64,000 bases of DNA. Source: Leptospira_A sp046736045 (GTDB lineage: Bacteria > Spirochaetota > Leptospiria > Leptospirales > Leptospiraceae). The notes beneath the pieces were generated by a model. That model had not been told where the DNA came from and ran no database searches. It saw only the letters and a program-made list of their open reading frames with translations. Of the stretch, positions 1 to 9,331 are shown one piece after another. Each line of letters starts with the position of its first letter. Position 1 is the first letter of the stretch. The position numbers and the translations under genes were made by a program. Location of the stretch: NCBI RefSeq assembly GCF_046736045.1, contig NZ_CP177134.1:1922001-1986000 (forward strand), given 5' to 3'.

Positions 1-728
<728 letters not shown>

Positions 729-730
729 AT

Positions 731-2938
731 TTAATTTTCTTCATTTTCTGTTACCGGTAGAGTGATGATGAATTCTGTTTTGCCTTCCTCGGATTCCAAG
801 CGAATCGTTCCTCCGTGCTTTTCCACAATTGACTTGGTTAAGTCGAGTCCGAGTCCGCTGCCTTCTCCCAGATTTTTGGTAGTAAAGAACGGATCGAATA
901 CCTTTTTCTGGATTTCGATAGGAATGCCCGGGCCGTTGTCTCTGATCCTGATTTCAATGCAATAGTCTTCTTTTTTACGGGTCATCAGAATCAAATTACC
1001 TTTATCATTCATCGCTTGTAGTGCATTTAGAATGATATTGGTCCAGACTTGTACAATTTCTTCAGGCCAACCTAACACATTCGCATTGTATAAAAAAGTT
1101 TTTTTGAGAGAAACCTTTCCTTTCATTTTATATTGATAAATGGTAAGAACCGTTTCTATGCTTTCAATCAGATCAAATACTCTTTTTTCTTCCAGCTTGC
1201 TGACACGTGAAAAGTTTTTTAAAGCCGAAATGATTTTGGAAGCACGATCCACTGCTATTTTAACAATAGATAGGTGTAGGTTTATGTTTTTTTGATTGAT
1301 GATATAATCGACTACATGGGTGTTTTGATGACTGAGGATGCTGATATCGTTTGCTGAAGGTGTTTCTATCCCAACATCCAACAATTTTTCTATAATATCA
1401 TCATTATAATCAAACTGATGGTCGGACAAGATGGTTTTCAGATTTTTCTTTTTTTCCTTCCTTTCCGCATAACTGGAAACAACGCCTATGTCATGGTTTT
1501 TGGAAATGATTGCCGTGAGTTTCGTCAATTCATCCATAGAAAGGATACTTAAAATTTCTCCGGTCTTTTTCAGATTTTGAATTTCCTGATCCGAGACCGC
1601 CGATAGTGTTTCGGAAGATGCTTTGATCGCACTCAACGGGTTGTTCAGTTCATGAGCTATACCTGCCACCAACTTTCCCAGTTCATTCATTTTTTCCGAA
1701 TAAACCAATTGGTTTTGAGCTTGTTTGAGATGACTTAACGTTTCTTCCAAACTCTTTTTCTGCTCTTGTAGTTCGATCGTTCTTTCTAGAACCATATTTT
1801 CCAAACTTAGATTTTGTTTCTGAATGATATTTTCTTTTTCCTTTCGTAACCGTACGTTTGATTTTGAAATGGCTATGGTAAAAATAATCATTTGAATGGC
1901 GGCACCAATATCATTGGCCTGGTTTAATATGGCATTGGACGGTAATACCCCGAGGCTCGTAAGTATATGGGCGGAAGTTCCCAATTGCCTCACCAAACAA
2001 GCGATAAAGAACGTAGTCCCTTGTTTGGTTTTGCTGATGATGGCATAAATCCCGAAGGAAAGAGCATACAGACTGACCATCAGATTGTTCGTATACATGA
2101 CTCTTGCATACTCTTGAACACCTATGATGTTTACCAATGAAGCAAAAGGAATGATATAAAGATAAATCACCAGATACTTGTCAATATTCGGAAATAGTTT
2201 TTTCGTCTGCATGAATTCACGAAAAAATAAAACGATCGATATCGGTGTCAGTGCTATGAACGGTGCTGCAATTTTACTCCAGTAAGGAGTATCGTAAAAT
2301 ATGGATGTGAATAGAAATCCCGAACGAAATGAATTTGTAAGCGTGATTGCGAATGTGGCGAAAGCCAAATAAATGTAAATTTTCTCCTTTGTAAAAACCC
2401 ATTGTGTAATTCCGAAAATAAAAACCAATGCGGATATACCTATATATATACCCTGTAAGGTGGAAGCAAGGCTGATGTAGCGAAGCAGCTCTTCCTTATC
2501 GTATGGTGTGAAATTGATTTTATGAGTATCTTCGTTATGAATCTTTAAATAATAATCTCCTTCTTCCTGGAAATCATAGATAAAGCCGTTTGCAAAAAAT
2601 TCGGAAGGATCGTATTTTCTGTAAATCCCTGAACGTTTATGCCAGATGATCGAATCATTTCGAACCAGATAGATATCAATTTCTCCTATCTGAGGGTTTC
2701 CCAAAGACAGATAAGTAGGAGCTGTCCGTTTGTCCGGATAACTCACCTTATACCAAACGGATTCTTTATAAAAACCGAGGTAATGTTCTCTATGTACGAG
2801 TTGTCTTAATTTTTCTCCGGAGAGGCTTTTTAGAAGAGCCAGAGGACTTGAGTCGTCCACTGGAGATTGAATTTCATAAATGGTTTGTGAATAGAGGGAA
2901 AACTGAAATAGGAATAGTAAAGACCAGGCTAACTTCAA
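731..2938 (-). CDS. 7TMR-DISM sensor histidine kinase with extended HisKA region
   Basis: A 735-residue membrane histidine kinase that should autophosphorylate and pass phosphate to a response regulator not visible nearby. Order of parts: signal peptide (residues 1-17), extracellular 7TMR-DISM sensing domain (about 25-155), seven membrane helices (about 160-365), a coiled coil (about 370-415), H-box GIAHELNNP with His at about 429, N-box NIILNALQAM at about 634, then DNGPGIP, FFTTK and GSGLGL ATP-binding motifs. The H-to-N distance is about 205 residues, roughly 95 more than usual, because of an inserted Asp/Lys-rich segment. The start is TTG at 2938; the ATG just upstream is out of frame and stops at once. 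It follows the lipoprotein gene by 12 bp, so the two are probably co-transcribed. Confidence 0.9.
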   Translation of the reverse strand: MKLAWSLLFLFQFSLYSQTIYEIQSPVDDSSPLALLKSLSGEKLRQLVHREHYLGFYKESVWYKVSYPDKRTAPTYLSLGNPQIGEIDIYLVRNDSIIWHKRSGIYRKYDPSEFFANGFIYDFQEEGDYYLKIHNEDTHKINFTPYDKEELLRYISLASTLQGIYIGISALVFIFGITQWVFTKEKIYIYLAFATFAITLTNSFRSGFLFTSIFYDTPYWSKIAAPFIALTPISIVLFFREFMQTKKLFPNIDKYLVIYLYIIPFASLVNIIGVQEYARVMYTNNLMVSLYALSFGIYAIISKTKQGTTFFIACLVRQLGTSAHILTSLGVLPSNAILNQANDIGAAIQMIIFTIAISKSNVRLRKEKENIIQKQNLSLENMVLERTIELQEQKKSLEETLSHLKQAQNQLVYSEKMNELGKLVAGIAHELNNPLSAIKASSETLSAVSDQEIQNLKKTGEILSILSMDELTKLTAIISKNHDIGVVSSYAERKEKKKNLKTILSDHQFDYNDDIIEKLLDVGIETPSANDISILSHQNTHVVDYIINQKNINLHLSIVKIAVDRASKIISALKNFSRVSKLEEKRVFDLIESIETVLTIYQYKMKGKVSLKKTFLYNANVLGWPEEIVQVWTNIILNALQAMNDKGNLILMTRKKEDYCIEIRIRDNGPGIPIEIQKKVFDPFFTTKNLGEGSGLGLDLTKSIVEKHGGTIRLESEEGKTEFIITLPVTENEEN

Positions 2939-2950
2939 AGTTTCATTAGG

Positions 2951-3667
2951 CTATTGTGCAACCACATTCGGCGCGTTGCATTTGATCGTTCCTGAAATGG
3001 TAATGGGAGTTCCGTTACCACTTGCCGCTATATAACAGGTTTGGTTGTTGATCGTATAACAAGTAGTCGTTGTGGTAGTAGTAGCGGCAGTACAATTGAC
3101 ATTATCCAAAGTAGGGCATGTGCTTGTGGATGTACTTGAACTTGAATCGGTCGCATAACCGTTCAGATTCAGACTGATTTCGAAACTGGGAATTTCCTGA
3201 CTTGTTGTTAAGCTTGTATTGATATTGATTCCTGCAGCACTCCAGCTCACCGATCCTAAAGTTCCCGTTGCTGTTTTCGCAAACGCACCACCCGTAAGGA
3301 TAAAACCTTGTTGAGTGTTGATGGTTCCTTTGGTTTGCATATAGTCATAAGTATATCTGATGCTCAGAGTCTCTTTTGTCTTAAAAGTCAAAATGGACAC
3401 GATGGAAAACTTTGTACTCGTAGTTGAGGTAGAGGAAGTGCTCGTCGGGGTGGTTGTTCCCGTTGTCGTTGTAGAAGATGTTGCCGGACTTGCCGTTCCA
3501 CAACTGGTAGTGATGTCCGTATCAATCTCACCTAAAAAAAAGGGATTGCTGCTTACCAGTCCGATCAGATTGATATTCGCTTCATTATCGTTTTTGGTTT
3601 TGCAACCGATGAACAAAAAAATAGAACAGATAGATAATAGCAGAACTTTCGACCACATACTGCTCAT
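2951..3667 (-). CDS. Putative lipoprotein with Ser/Thr-rich tracts
   Basis: A 238-residue predicted lipoprotein of unknown function. The N-terminus (MSSMWSKVLLLSICSIFLFIGC) is a signal peptide ending in a lipobox, with the lipidated Cys at residue 22. This start is preferred over an in-frame one 33 bases upstream because a GGAGG Shine-Dalgarno sequence sits 7 bases before it. The mature protein carries two low-complexity tracts dominated by Thr and Ser (about residues 63-85 and 200-207) and a Cys-containing C-terminus. It is immediately upstream of the 7TMR-DISM kinase in the same direction, so it may be a periplasmic or surface partner of that sensor; this is inference from position only. 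Confidence 0.75.
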   Translation of the reverse strand: MSSMWSKVLLLSICSIFLFIGCKTKNDNEANINLIGLVSSNPFFLGEIDTDITTSCGTASPATSSTTTTGTTTPTSTSSTSTTSTKFSIVSILTFKTKETLSIRYTYDYMQTKGTINTQQGFILTGGAFAKTATGTLGSVSWSAAGININTSLTTSQEIPSFEISLNLNGYATDSSSSTSTSTCPTLDNVNCTAATTTTTTTCYTINNQTCYIAASGNGTPITISGTIKCNAPNVVAQ

Positions 3668-3674
3668 TCTTCTT

Positions 3675-3679
3675 CCTCC
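3675..3679 (-). promoter_or_regulatory. Ribosome binding site GGAGG
   Basis: GGAGG on the minus strand, 7 bases upstream of the ATG at 3667. It fixes the start of the Ser/Thr-rich lipoprotein. Confidence 0.75.
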
Positions 3680-3760
3680 GAAATGATCGGTCAAGAGCAT
3701 TCCTGAACTAAAACTTGTTTTTCCTTGGTAAAAAAAATAGATTTTGGGAACTATGGCATA

Positions 3761-5569
3761 ATGGTTTTTGGAATCCGTATCCGTTCTCTATTTTCCATCC
3801 AGGGACCCAGATCCATTTATGTCTACTCCCTCCTCATCGGGCTATTATCAGGTTTCGGTGCTTACGGTTTTAATTTCATTTTAGCTTTTGTGGAAAGCAT
3901 CAGTTTCGGAACTTTGATCGGATTTGATCCGGGAGTTCCCGCAGGAGATCGCTTTTTTGTTTTTGCACATGGCAATTATCCGCTCAATAATCTTTGGTTA
4001 TTTTTTCTTCCTGCCATCGGCGGGTTGCTTGCGGGCATCATTACATATTATTTTTGTCCGGAGGCGGCGGGCGGCGGAACAGATTCCCTGATTCATGCCT
4101 TTCATTATAATGAGGGGAAAATCCACTGGAAGGTTCCTTTTTATAAAGCTCTTGTGACCATCCTTACTTTAGGTAGCGGCGGTTCGGGGGGGAAGGAAGG
4201 ACCTACCGCACAGATCGGAGCCGGATTCGGATCTACTCTCGGCAATATTTTGGGAGTAGGGGCGCGGGCTCGCAGAACTTTGATGTTGGCGGGGACTGCG
4301 GGAGGACTTGGTGCTATCTTTCGTGCTCCGTTAGGTGGGGCGCTTACTGCCGTCGAAATGGTTTATAAGGAAGACATCGAAAGTGACTCTCTCGTTCCTT
4401 GTATTCTTTCTTCCGTGACTGCGTACTTGACTTACTCGTCTCTTGCGGGAAGAGGTTCCATATTCGAAGTTCAGTCATACGCTCTTCATGATTACAGACA
4501 TATCCCGATTTATTTGTTAATGGGACTTCTTTGTTTTGCGGTCGGCTGGTTGTTTGTCAGGTTTTATCACTTCATACAGGACTTTTTCACCGGTTTGAAA
4601 ATTCCTAATTATTACAAACCGGCAATCGGCGGTTTGGTGGTGGGTTCCATCGCCTTGTTTTTTCCGGAAGTGCTCGGTTCGGGATTCGGGCTTTTGCAAA
4701 AGATGGTAGACGGAGAAGACATCAGATCCTTCCGGTTCGGGTTTTACGGTCCGTTGTTTCTGCTTTCCATCGCTTTATTCAAAGTAGTATCCACTTCTTT
4801 TACCGTCGGTTCCGGGAGTTCGGGAGGATTGCTCGGCCCTTCTTTTTTCATTGGTGGAATGTTAGGTGCATTTGTGGGAAGCCTTTCCCAGATGTTGTTT
4901 CCCTCCTGGAACATTCAGATTTTTCCATTTATGTTGGTGGGAATGGGAAGTTTTTTTGCCGGAGTGGCAAGAGCACCTATTGCCGGTATGGTGATGGTTT
5001 GTGATATGATCGGCAGTTACGAATTGTTGCCTCCTTTGATGATCGTGTCCGTGCTCGCGGCCATTCTTTCGAACAAGATGTCCATCTACCGCAATCAGGT
5101 GGCAAACCGATTTTTATCTCCTTCCCATCATTGGGATATGAATCAGGATATTATGGATCGGATTAAAATTTCCCAACATTTTTCCGAGTTTAGAAAGTAT
5201 GCAGTCATTCCTCACAATCTCCCGCTAACAGAACTTCAAACACGAGCTCCCGGAATCCAGGCGAGCGATTTTGTGGTTGTGGATGAACAGGAGATGTATA
5301 AGGGAATTGTTTCTCTCCGCAAGAATCGGATTTTGCCCGAGTTCGAAGAACCCTTACAAAAATTAATTATGTGCGAAGAGATTGTACAAACGGTGCCTAC
5401 TGTTTCCCCTTCGAATAGTTTGGGGGAAGGGCTTCGCATTTTATTACAATACGATGTCGATAAAGTAGCGGTAGAAGACGAATCTAAAAAATGTCTCGGG
5501 TATCTGAGATACATTGATTTTTTCCATGCTTACCAAGCGGAAATCAGAATGAACTCCAGGAAGAACTAA
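3761..5569 (+). CDS. ClC family chloride channel/antiporter with C-terminal CBS region
   Basis: About 602 residues with ten or more hydrophobic helices. ClC signatures are visible: GSGGSGGKEGPTAQIGA, where the GKEGP segment carries the gating glutamate, and the later GSGSSGGLLGPSFFIGG, matching the GxFxP filter motif. Family members move Cl- (or other anions) through the inner membrane as channels or H+ antiporters. The last 130 or so residues are soluble and look like a CBS pair of the kind that regulates ClC gating. The reading frame extends to a TTG at 3725, but no ribosome-binding sequence precedes it. I chose ATG 3761; the start is uncertain. The gene diverges from the lipoprotein/kinase pair. 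Confidence 0.88.
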   Translation: MVFGIRIRSLFSIQGPRSIYVYSLLIGLLSGFGAYGFNFILAFVESISFGTLIGFDPGVPAGDRFFVFAHGNYPLNNLWLFFLPAIGGLLAGIITYYFCPEAAGGGTDSLIHAFHYNEGKIHWKVPFYKALVTILTLGSGGSGGKEGPTAQIGAGFGSTLGNILGVGARARRTLMLAGTAGGLGAIFRAPLGGALTAVEMVYKEDIESDSLVPCILSSVTAYLTYSSLAGRGSIFEVQSYALHDYRHIPIYLLMGLLCFAVGWLFVRFYHFIQDFFTGLKIPNYYKPAIGGLVVGSIALFFPEVLGSGFGLLQKMVDGEDIRSFRFGFYGPLFLLSIALFKVVSTSFTVGSGSSGGLLGPSFFIGGMLGAFVGSLSQMLFPSWNIQIFPFMLVGMGSFFAGVARAPIAGMVMVCDMIGSYELLPPLMIVSVLAAILSNKMSIYRNQVANRFLSPSHHWDMNQDIMDRIKISQHFSEFRKYAVIPHNLPLTELQTRAPGIQASDFVVVDEQEMYKGIVSLRKNRILPEFEEPLQKLIMCEEIVQTVPTVSPSNSLGEGLRILLQYDVDKVAVEDESKKCLGYLRYIDFFHAYQAEIRMNSRKN

Positions 5570-5629
5570 TTCCGTTTAAAAAATCGGTGGATCGAAGGAG
5601 AATCCTCTCATAACTTGCATATATAGGCG

Positions 5630-6169
5630 ATGAGACATAGACTACTGCTCCTAATATGGATTATACCCTTTTCGGCTTTCGGGGGATGTTTCCGAGGAAA
5701 CATCAAAGAGAAAAAGCCGGACCCTCATACCAAGCCCATCGTTATCCCGCCGCAGTATTTGAAGCCGATCATCGGTCGTGTGGAATGGGTGGAGATTCCC
5801 AATTTAAAATTACGAATTCGAGCGAGGATTGATACCGGAGCAAAAACTTGTTCCATTCACGCAGTCAATATCGAGAAGAAGACTGAAAATGGAGAAAATT
5901 ACGTTTACTTCGATACTTTTCTTCCTGATGGCAAAATCGTTCGGGTGAAAAGCAAATACTCCAGTGAAACCAAAGTTGTAAGTACCAACGGCCAATCCGA
6001 AACCAGAATTGTAGTGCGCGAGGTTTTGAAACTCGGCAAAATTATGGAAGAAGTGAATCTTACTTTGAATGATCGAACCAATTTGACATATCCTTTTTTG
6101 ATCGGTAGAAATTTTCTTATGGGAAAGTATCTGGTTGATGTTTCCTTGTCACATGCATTAGGTGATTGA
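5630..6169 (+). CDS. Retropepsin-like aspartic protease of the RimK/ATP-grasp-associated family
   Basis: A 179-residue protein with an N-terminal signal peptide and possible lipobox (SAFGGC). The domain resembles the COG4067/DUF785 family, once called ATP-dependent zinc protease and now recognised as retropepsin-like. Visible motifs are GRVEWVEIPNL, the catalytic-type RARIDTGAKTCSIHA and a C-terminal YPFLIGRNFL. In published neighbourhood analyses of amidoligases this family travels with RimK-type ATP-grasp ligases and with inactive transglutaminase/7TM proteins, exactly the two genes that follow. The signal peptide implies action outside the cytoplasm, perhaps removing or trimming the ligase product. 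The stop lies 2 bases before the ATG of the next gene. Confidence 0.82.
   Translation: MRHRLLLLIWIIPFSAFGGCFRGNIKEKKPDPHTKPIVIPPQYLKPIIGRVEWVEIPNLKLRIRARIDTGAKTCSIHAVNIEKKTENGENYVYFDTFLPDGKIVRVKSKYSSETKVVSTNGQSETRIVVREVLKLGKIMEEVNLTLNDRTNLTYPFLIGRNFLMGKYLVDVSLSHALGD
6160..6165 (+). promoter_or_regulatory. Ribosome binding site AGGTGA
   Basis: AGGTGA ends 6 bases before ATG 6172. It supports that start over the in-frame TTG at 6166, which would be too close. Confidence 0.6.
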
Positions 6170-6171
6170 AT

Positions 6172-7767
6172 ATGGATCGGAAAACACTTATTTTTTTTTC
6201 CATACTGATACTGATTCCCGTTTTTAGTCTATTCTATAAATTAAAGATAGCAAATCTTTCCCTTTTGCCAATGCCAATCGAAGACACTTGGAATTTGCAG
6301 GTGTTCTTGTATCCTAAAGAAAATATAGCCTTCTCCGAAGCGAATTTTCCTCTTCCGAAAAACTTCGGTCAGGTGAAAGTGCACAGATGGGAAACCCAGG
6401 ATCAGGATATGAATTTCAATTTGGCAAAAACCAAATTCGGAAATATGGCTTATTGGGAAGGAGAAGACTGGGATGTAAGTCGGCCGATCGGTTATTCCGC
6501 AAAAGTACAGGTATCTCCTTATTCCAATGATGATCCGGATTCAGATACATCCAAAAAAGTTTCTGAAAAACAATTGGACTATATTTCTTTGAAATTCTAT
6601 CAACCTACGGAACTTGCAGAAGGGAAAAAAATCATGGCTTCCATTCATCCTTATGATAAGGACAAATTGAACGCCGCCAAACAGATATTCTATTTTGTTT
6701 CGGAGGAGGTTTTGAACACTTCCAAAGAAATGAAACTGGTTGATACATTGCTTGTAAGACAAGGAAATGCCTATTCCAAATCGTTGATGTTTTCTTTGCT
6801 TTGCCGGCTTCGCGAAATTCCCGTAAGGACTGTTGCCGGTTTTGATTTGCAAAAAGTATCCGAAAAGTCGAAAGACAATAAGGTTCGGTTTACGTTTTGG
6901 AATGAAATCAGTTTGAACGGAAGATGGTATCATGTTTCCACTACAAAGGAAATATTCGGAAACAAAGCGGAAAACCTGCTGCCTCTTTGGAAACGTGTGG
7001 AAGAAAAAAGAGATCTGGGATTTGATCCGCCAAACTTACGTTATTCGGCGTATGTTACTCAAGCAAGCGTCAATCGTTATAATTACAAGGAATACAGCGA
7101 AGAAGTCAGAGAAACAAATTCTTTTTTGAGATATTACTCACTGTATACACTCCCTCTTCCTTTGCAGAATTTGTTCCGTGTGGTGATTCTTTTGCCCATC
7201 GGTGCCATTATCTTGGGGATCGCCCGGAATTTGATCGGGATTCCTACTTTTGGAATTTTCACGCCCATCCTTCTTTCTATGTTTTTTTGGGAAACCAATC
7301 TATGGTTCGGGATTTTGTTTTTCCTTTCCATGATACTTATCGGATTTTTCGAAAGGTATGCTTTGGACAAATTTTATCTACTGGCAGTTCCGAGACTTTC
7401 CATTTTGCTTACGATCACTGTCTTGAGTTTGATTCTTTTTTCCATTTGGAACGAAAGTTTTTCATTATTTAACAACCTAACGATCACTTTATTTCCGATT
7501 GTAATCACAACTATTTTTATAGAAAGATTTTCGATCATGTTGATTGAAGAAGGTGTAAAAAACACTTTGGTAACACTGAGCGGGACTTTTTTTATCGCAC
7601 TGGTTACCTATACTTTGTTTTTGTTTTCGTCCTTGCAGGTTTTGTTTTTCACCCATCCTGAATTACTTCTGATCGTGGTGGCAATACAGTTGTTACTTGG
7701 TCAGTATAAAGGTTACCGATTGACCGAACTTTTCCGCTTTAGGGAAATTTTCTCCAAACTGCAATGA
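6172..7767 (+). CDS. Inactive transglutaminase fused to seven membrane helices
   Basis: A 531-residue protein with an N-terminal membrane anchor (about 5-25), an extracytoplasmic region with a transglutaminase-like fold (about 150-290) and about seven membrane helices (about 325-520). The fold is recognisable from CRLREIPVRTVAGFDL and NGRWYHVSTTKE. The position where active enzymes carry the catalytic Cys reads GNAYSKS, and the usual His-Ala-Trp region reads FWNEIS, so the Cys/His catalytic residues appear lost. This matches the family described as inactive transglutaminase fused to 7 TM helices. It sits between the retropepsin-like protease and the ATP-grasp ligase, overlapping the latter by 4 bases (ATGA), which suggests translational coupling. 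Its likely role is binding or presenting a peptide substrate at the membrane; that is inference. Confidence 0.85.
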   Translation: MDRKTLIFFSILILIPVFSLFYKLKIANLSLLPMPIEDTWNLQVFLYPKENIAFSEANFPLPKNFGQVKVHRWETQDQDMNFNLAKTKFGNMAYWEGEDWDVSRPIGYSAKVQVSPYSNDDPDSDTSKKVSEKQLDYISLKFYQPTELAEGKKIMASIHPYDKDKLNAAKQIFYFVSEEVLNTSKEMKLVDTLLVRQGNAYSKSLMFSLLCRLREIPVRTVAGFDLQKVSEKSKDNKVRFTFWNEISLNGRWYHVSTTKEIFGNKAENLLPLWKRVEEKRDLGFDPPNLRYSAYVTQASVNRYNYKEYSEEVRETNSFLRYYSLYTLPLPLQNLFRVVILLPIGAIILGIARNLIGIPTFGIFTPILLSMFFWETNLWFGILFFLSMILIGFFERYALDKFYLLAVPRLSILLTITVLSLILFSIWNESFSLFNNLTITLFPIVITTIFIERFSIMLIEEGVKNTLVTLSGTFFIALVTYTLFLFSSLQVLFFTHPELLLIVVAIQLLLGQYKGYRLTELFRFREIFSKLQ

Positions 7768-8714
7768 TCTCCATTCTTAAAAAGTTCAAAGAAGCGGGTA
7801 TACTGGGAATCAATCGGAGAATTGGCGAGTTCATACTTCCTTTGAATCCCAGGGAAAATTACCCGCTCGTGGATGATAAATGGCTTACCGCCGAACTTGC
7901 TTCCCGAAACGGGGTTTTTATGCCTCAACATTATTCCATGATCGAAGAATTCGGGAGAGTGAAAGATGTTCCTTTGATTCTCAAGGATTTTCCCTCTTTT
8001 GTCGTAAAACCAGCTAACGGCGGTATGGGGAACGGTATTTTGGTCATTGAAGATACGACTTGGGATGAAAATGGAACTCCCTTTTATCACAAGATCGGCG
8101 GGAAAATCTTACCATACAAGGATTTATTGCATCATATTTCGGGAATCCTTTCCGGATTATACTCGTTAGATGGCAATTCCGATCGTGCTATTTTTCAAGA
8201 AAAATTGGAAGCTCATTCTTTTTTCACGGATATCAGTTACCAGGGAATTCCCGATATTCGTGTGATCGTTTATCGTGGTTATCCGGTGATGGCGATGGTT
8301 CGTTTACCTACGAAAGAATCGGGAGGACGGGCCAATTTGCACCAAGGTGCCATCGGAGTGGGTGTAAAAATGAAAGAAGGTGAAATGACCAAAATCGTTC
8401 ATAAAGATAAAATCGTTCTTTCTCATCCTGATACTGGTTTTCATTTGGAAGGAAAAATCATCCCTCATTGGGAAGAGATTTTGGTTCTTGCTTCGTCTTG
8501 TTTTGAAATGTCCGGACTGAACTATTTGGGTGTGGATATTGTTTTGGATGAAAAAAGAGGACCGCTTCTTTTGGAAATGAACGCCAGGCCTGGGCTTGGA
8601 ATTCAGATTGCCAATCAAAAAGGACTCCTCGGAGCTCTTCGCTGGACGGATGGGAGAAAGGATGTGCCAAGCAATCCACAAAAACGTGTGGAAGCTGCCC
8701 GGCAAAATCTGTAG
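7764..8714 (+). CDS. RimK-related ATP-grasp (alpha-L-glutamate ligase-like) enzyme
   Basis: A 316-residue ATP-grasp protein. The ATP-binding segment FVVKPANGGMGNGILVIE, the GIPDIRVIVYRG strand and the metal-binding LLLEMNARPGLGIQIAN are clear. It matches the family annotated as alpha-L-glutamate ligase-related (RimK-related, TIGR02291 as I recall). Relatives form amide or peptide bonds using ATP through an acyl-phosphate; the substrate here is unknown. It is the last gene of a trio with the inactive transglutaminase/7TM protein (4-base overlap) and the secreted retropepsin-like protease. The next gene is convergent and only 4 bp away. Confidence 0.85.
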   Translation: MISILKKFKEAGILGINRRIGEFILPLNPRENYPLVDDKWLTAELASRNGVFMPQHYSMIEEFGRVKDVPLILKDFPSFVVKPANGGMGNGILVIEDTTWDENGTPFYHKIGGKILPYKDLLHHISGILSGLYSLDGNSDRAIFQEKLEAHSFFTDISYQGIPDIRVIVYRGYPVMAMVRLPTKESGGRANLHQGAIGVGVKMKEGEMTKIVHKDKIVLSHPDTGFHLEGKIIPHWEEILVLASSCFEMSGLNYLGVDIVLDEKRGPLLLEMNARPGLGIQIANQKGLLGALRWTDGRKDVPSNPQKRVEAARQNL

Positions 8715-8718
8715 AGTT

Positions 8719-9255
8719 TTAGATTTTAACTTTGGAAGGAGTTGTGTTTGCGGTAGGTACCACATGAGTTCTTTCCAAGAGATACATTCCCCCGAAAAGA
8801 GCCCCGGTGTAGAGCAAATCCCCTGCGATTGAATTTTGGAAAAAAGGAATCGCAAGTGTAAAACAAGTCACAAAACCTTCTCCATTCAGAGGATACATCC
8901 CTGAAGTGAGCCAAACGGCAAGGTTGGTTACGATAAAGAAAAGAACGGATCCTGCGATTGTATAACCTGCTGTTTTCAAGAGAGGTCTCTCCGGTAGGAG
9001 TTTAAATCCGGAGTAAACCCCGAGAGCCATACAAAGATAGATCACAGGCATTAGGGAATGAAAGCCAAAGTATAGGTCGCTCAAAAGCATCGCCAAAAGA
9101 GGAACAGCATAGGCTAGGCGTTTGTCCGTAAGGAAGGCACCGGAGAAAAGCGAAACCGCAAGTAGTGGTGTAAAATTAGGAGGATGGGGTAAAATGCGGC
9201 TTGTGACTGCGGCCACTACCATCAAAGAGGCTACAAATAATCGGGACTGAAACAT
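8719..9255 (-). CDS. Integral membrane protein, DUF6580-like
   Basis: About 178 residues with five or six hydrophobic helices. The beginning (SRILPHPPNFTPLLAVSLFSG) and LLAMLLSDLYFGFHS resemble the DUF6580 family of small membrane proteins, some of which resemble transporter S-components. No substrate can be assigned. The frame stays open upstream to 9342, but that would overlap the divergent mazG start; the Met at 9255 begins a clean membrane protein and is preferred. The gene contains one AGGTACCACA decamer near its 3' end. Confidence 0.75.
   Translation of the reverse strand: MFQSRLFVASLMVVAAVTSRILPHPPNFTPLLAVSLFSGAFLTDKRLAYAVPLLAMLLSDLYFGFHSLMPVIYLCMALGVYSGFKLLPERPLLKTAGYTIAGSVLFFIVTNLAVWLTSGMYPLNGEGFVTCFTLAIPFFQNSIAGDLLYTGALFGGMYLLERTHVVPTANTTPSKVKI
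8755..8764 (+). repeat. AGGTACCACA decamer, site 1
   Basis: Exact copy inside the DUF6580-like gene. Context cggtaggtaccacat is shared (15 bases) with the site at 37087. Confidence 0.7.
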
Positions 9256-9331
9256 ATTACTGCAATCGTTTGGCCCGCGCCTGGCCAGGGCAAGAGAAAA
9301 TTTCACTTTGCTTGCTATCTCTGTTTGTAAA

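Noticed and set aside
3360..3686. Plus-strand frame opposite the Ser/Thr-rich lipoprotein
   Set aside because: Val-rich translation is the antisense of the Thr/Ser codon repeats; no ribosome site or family.
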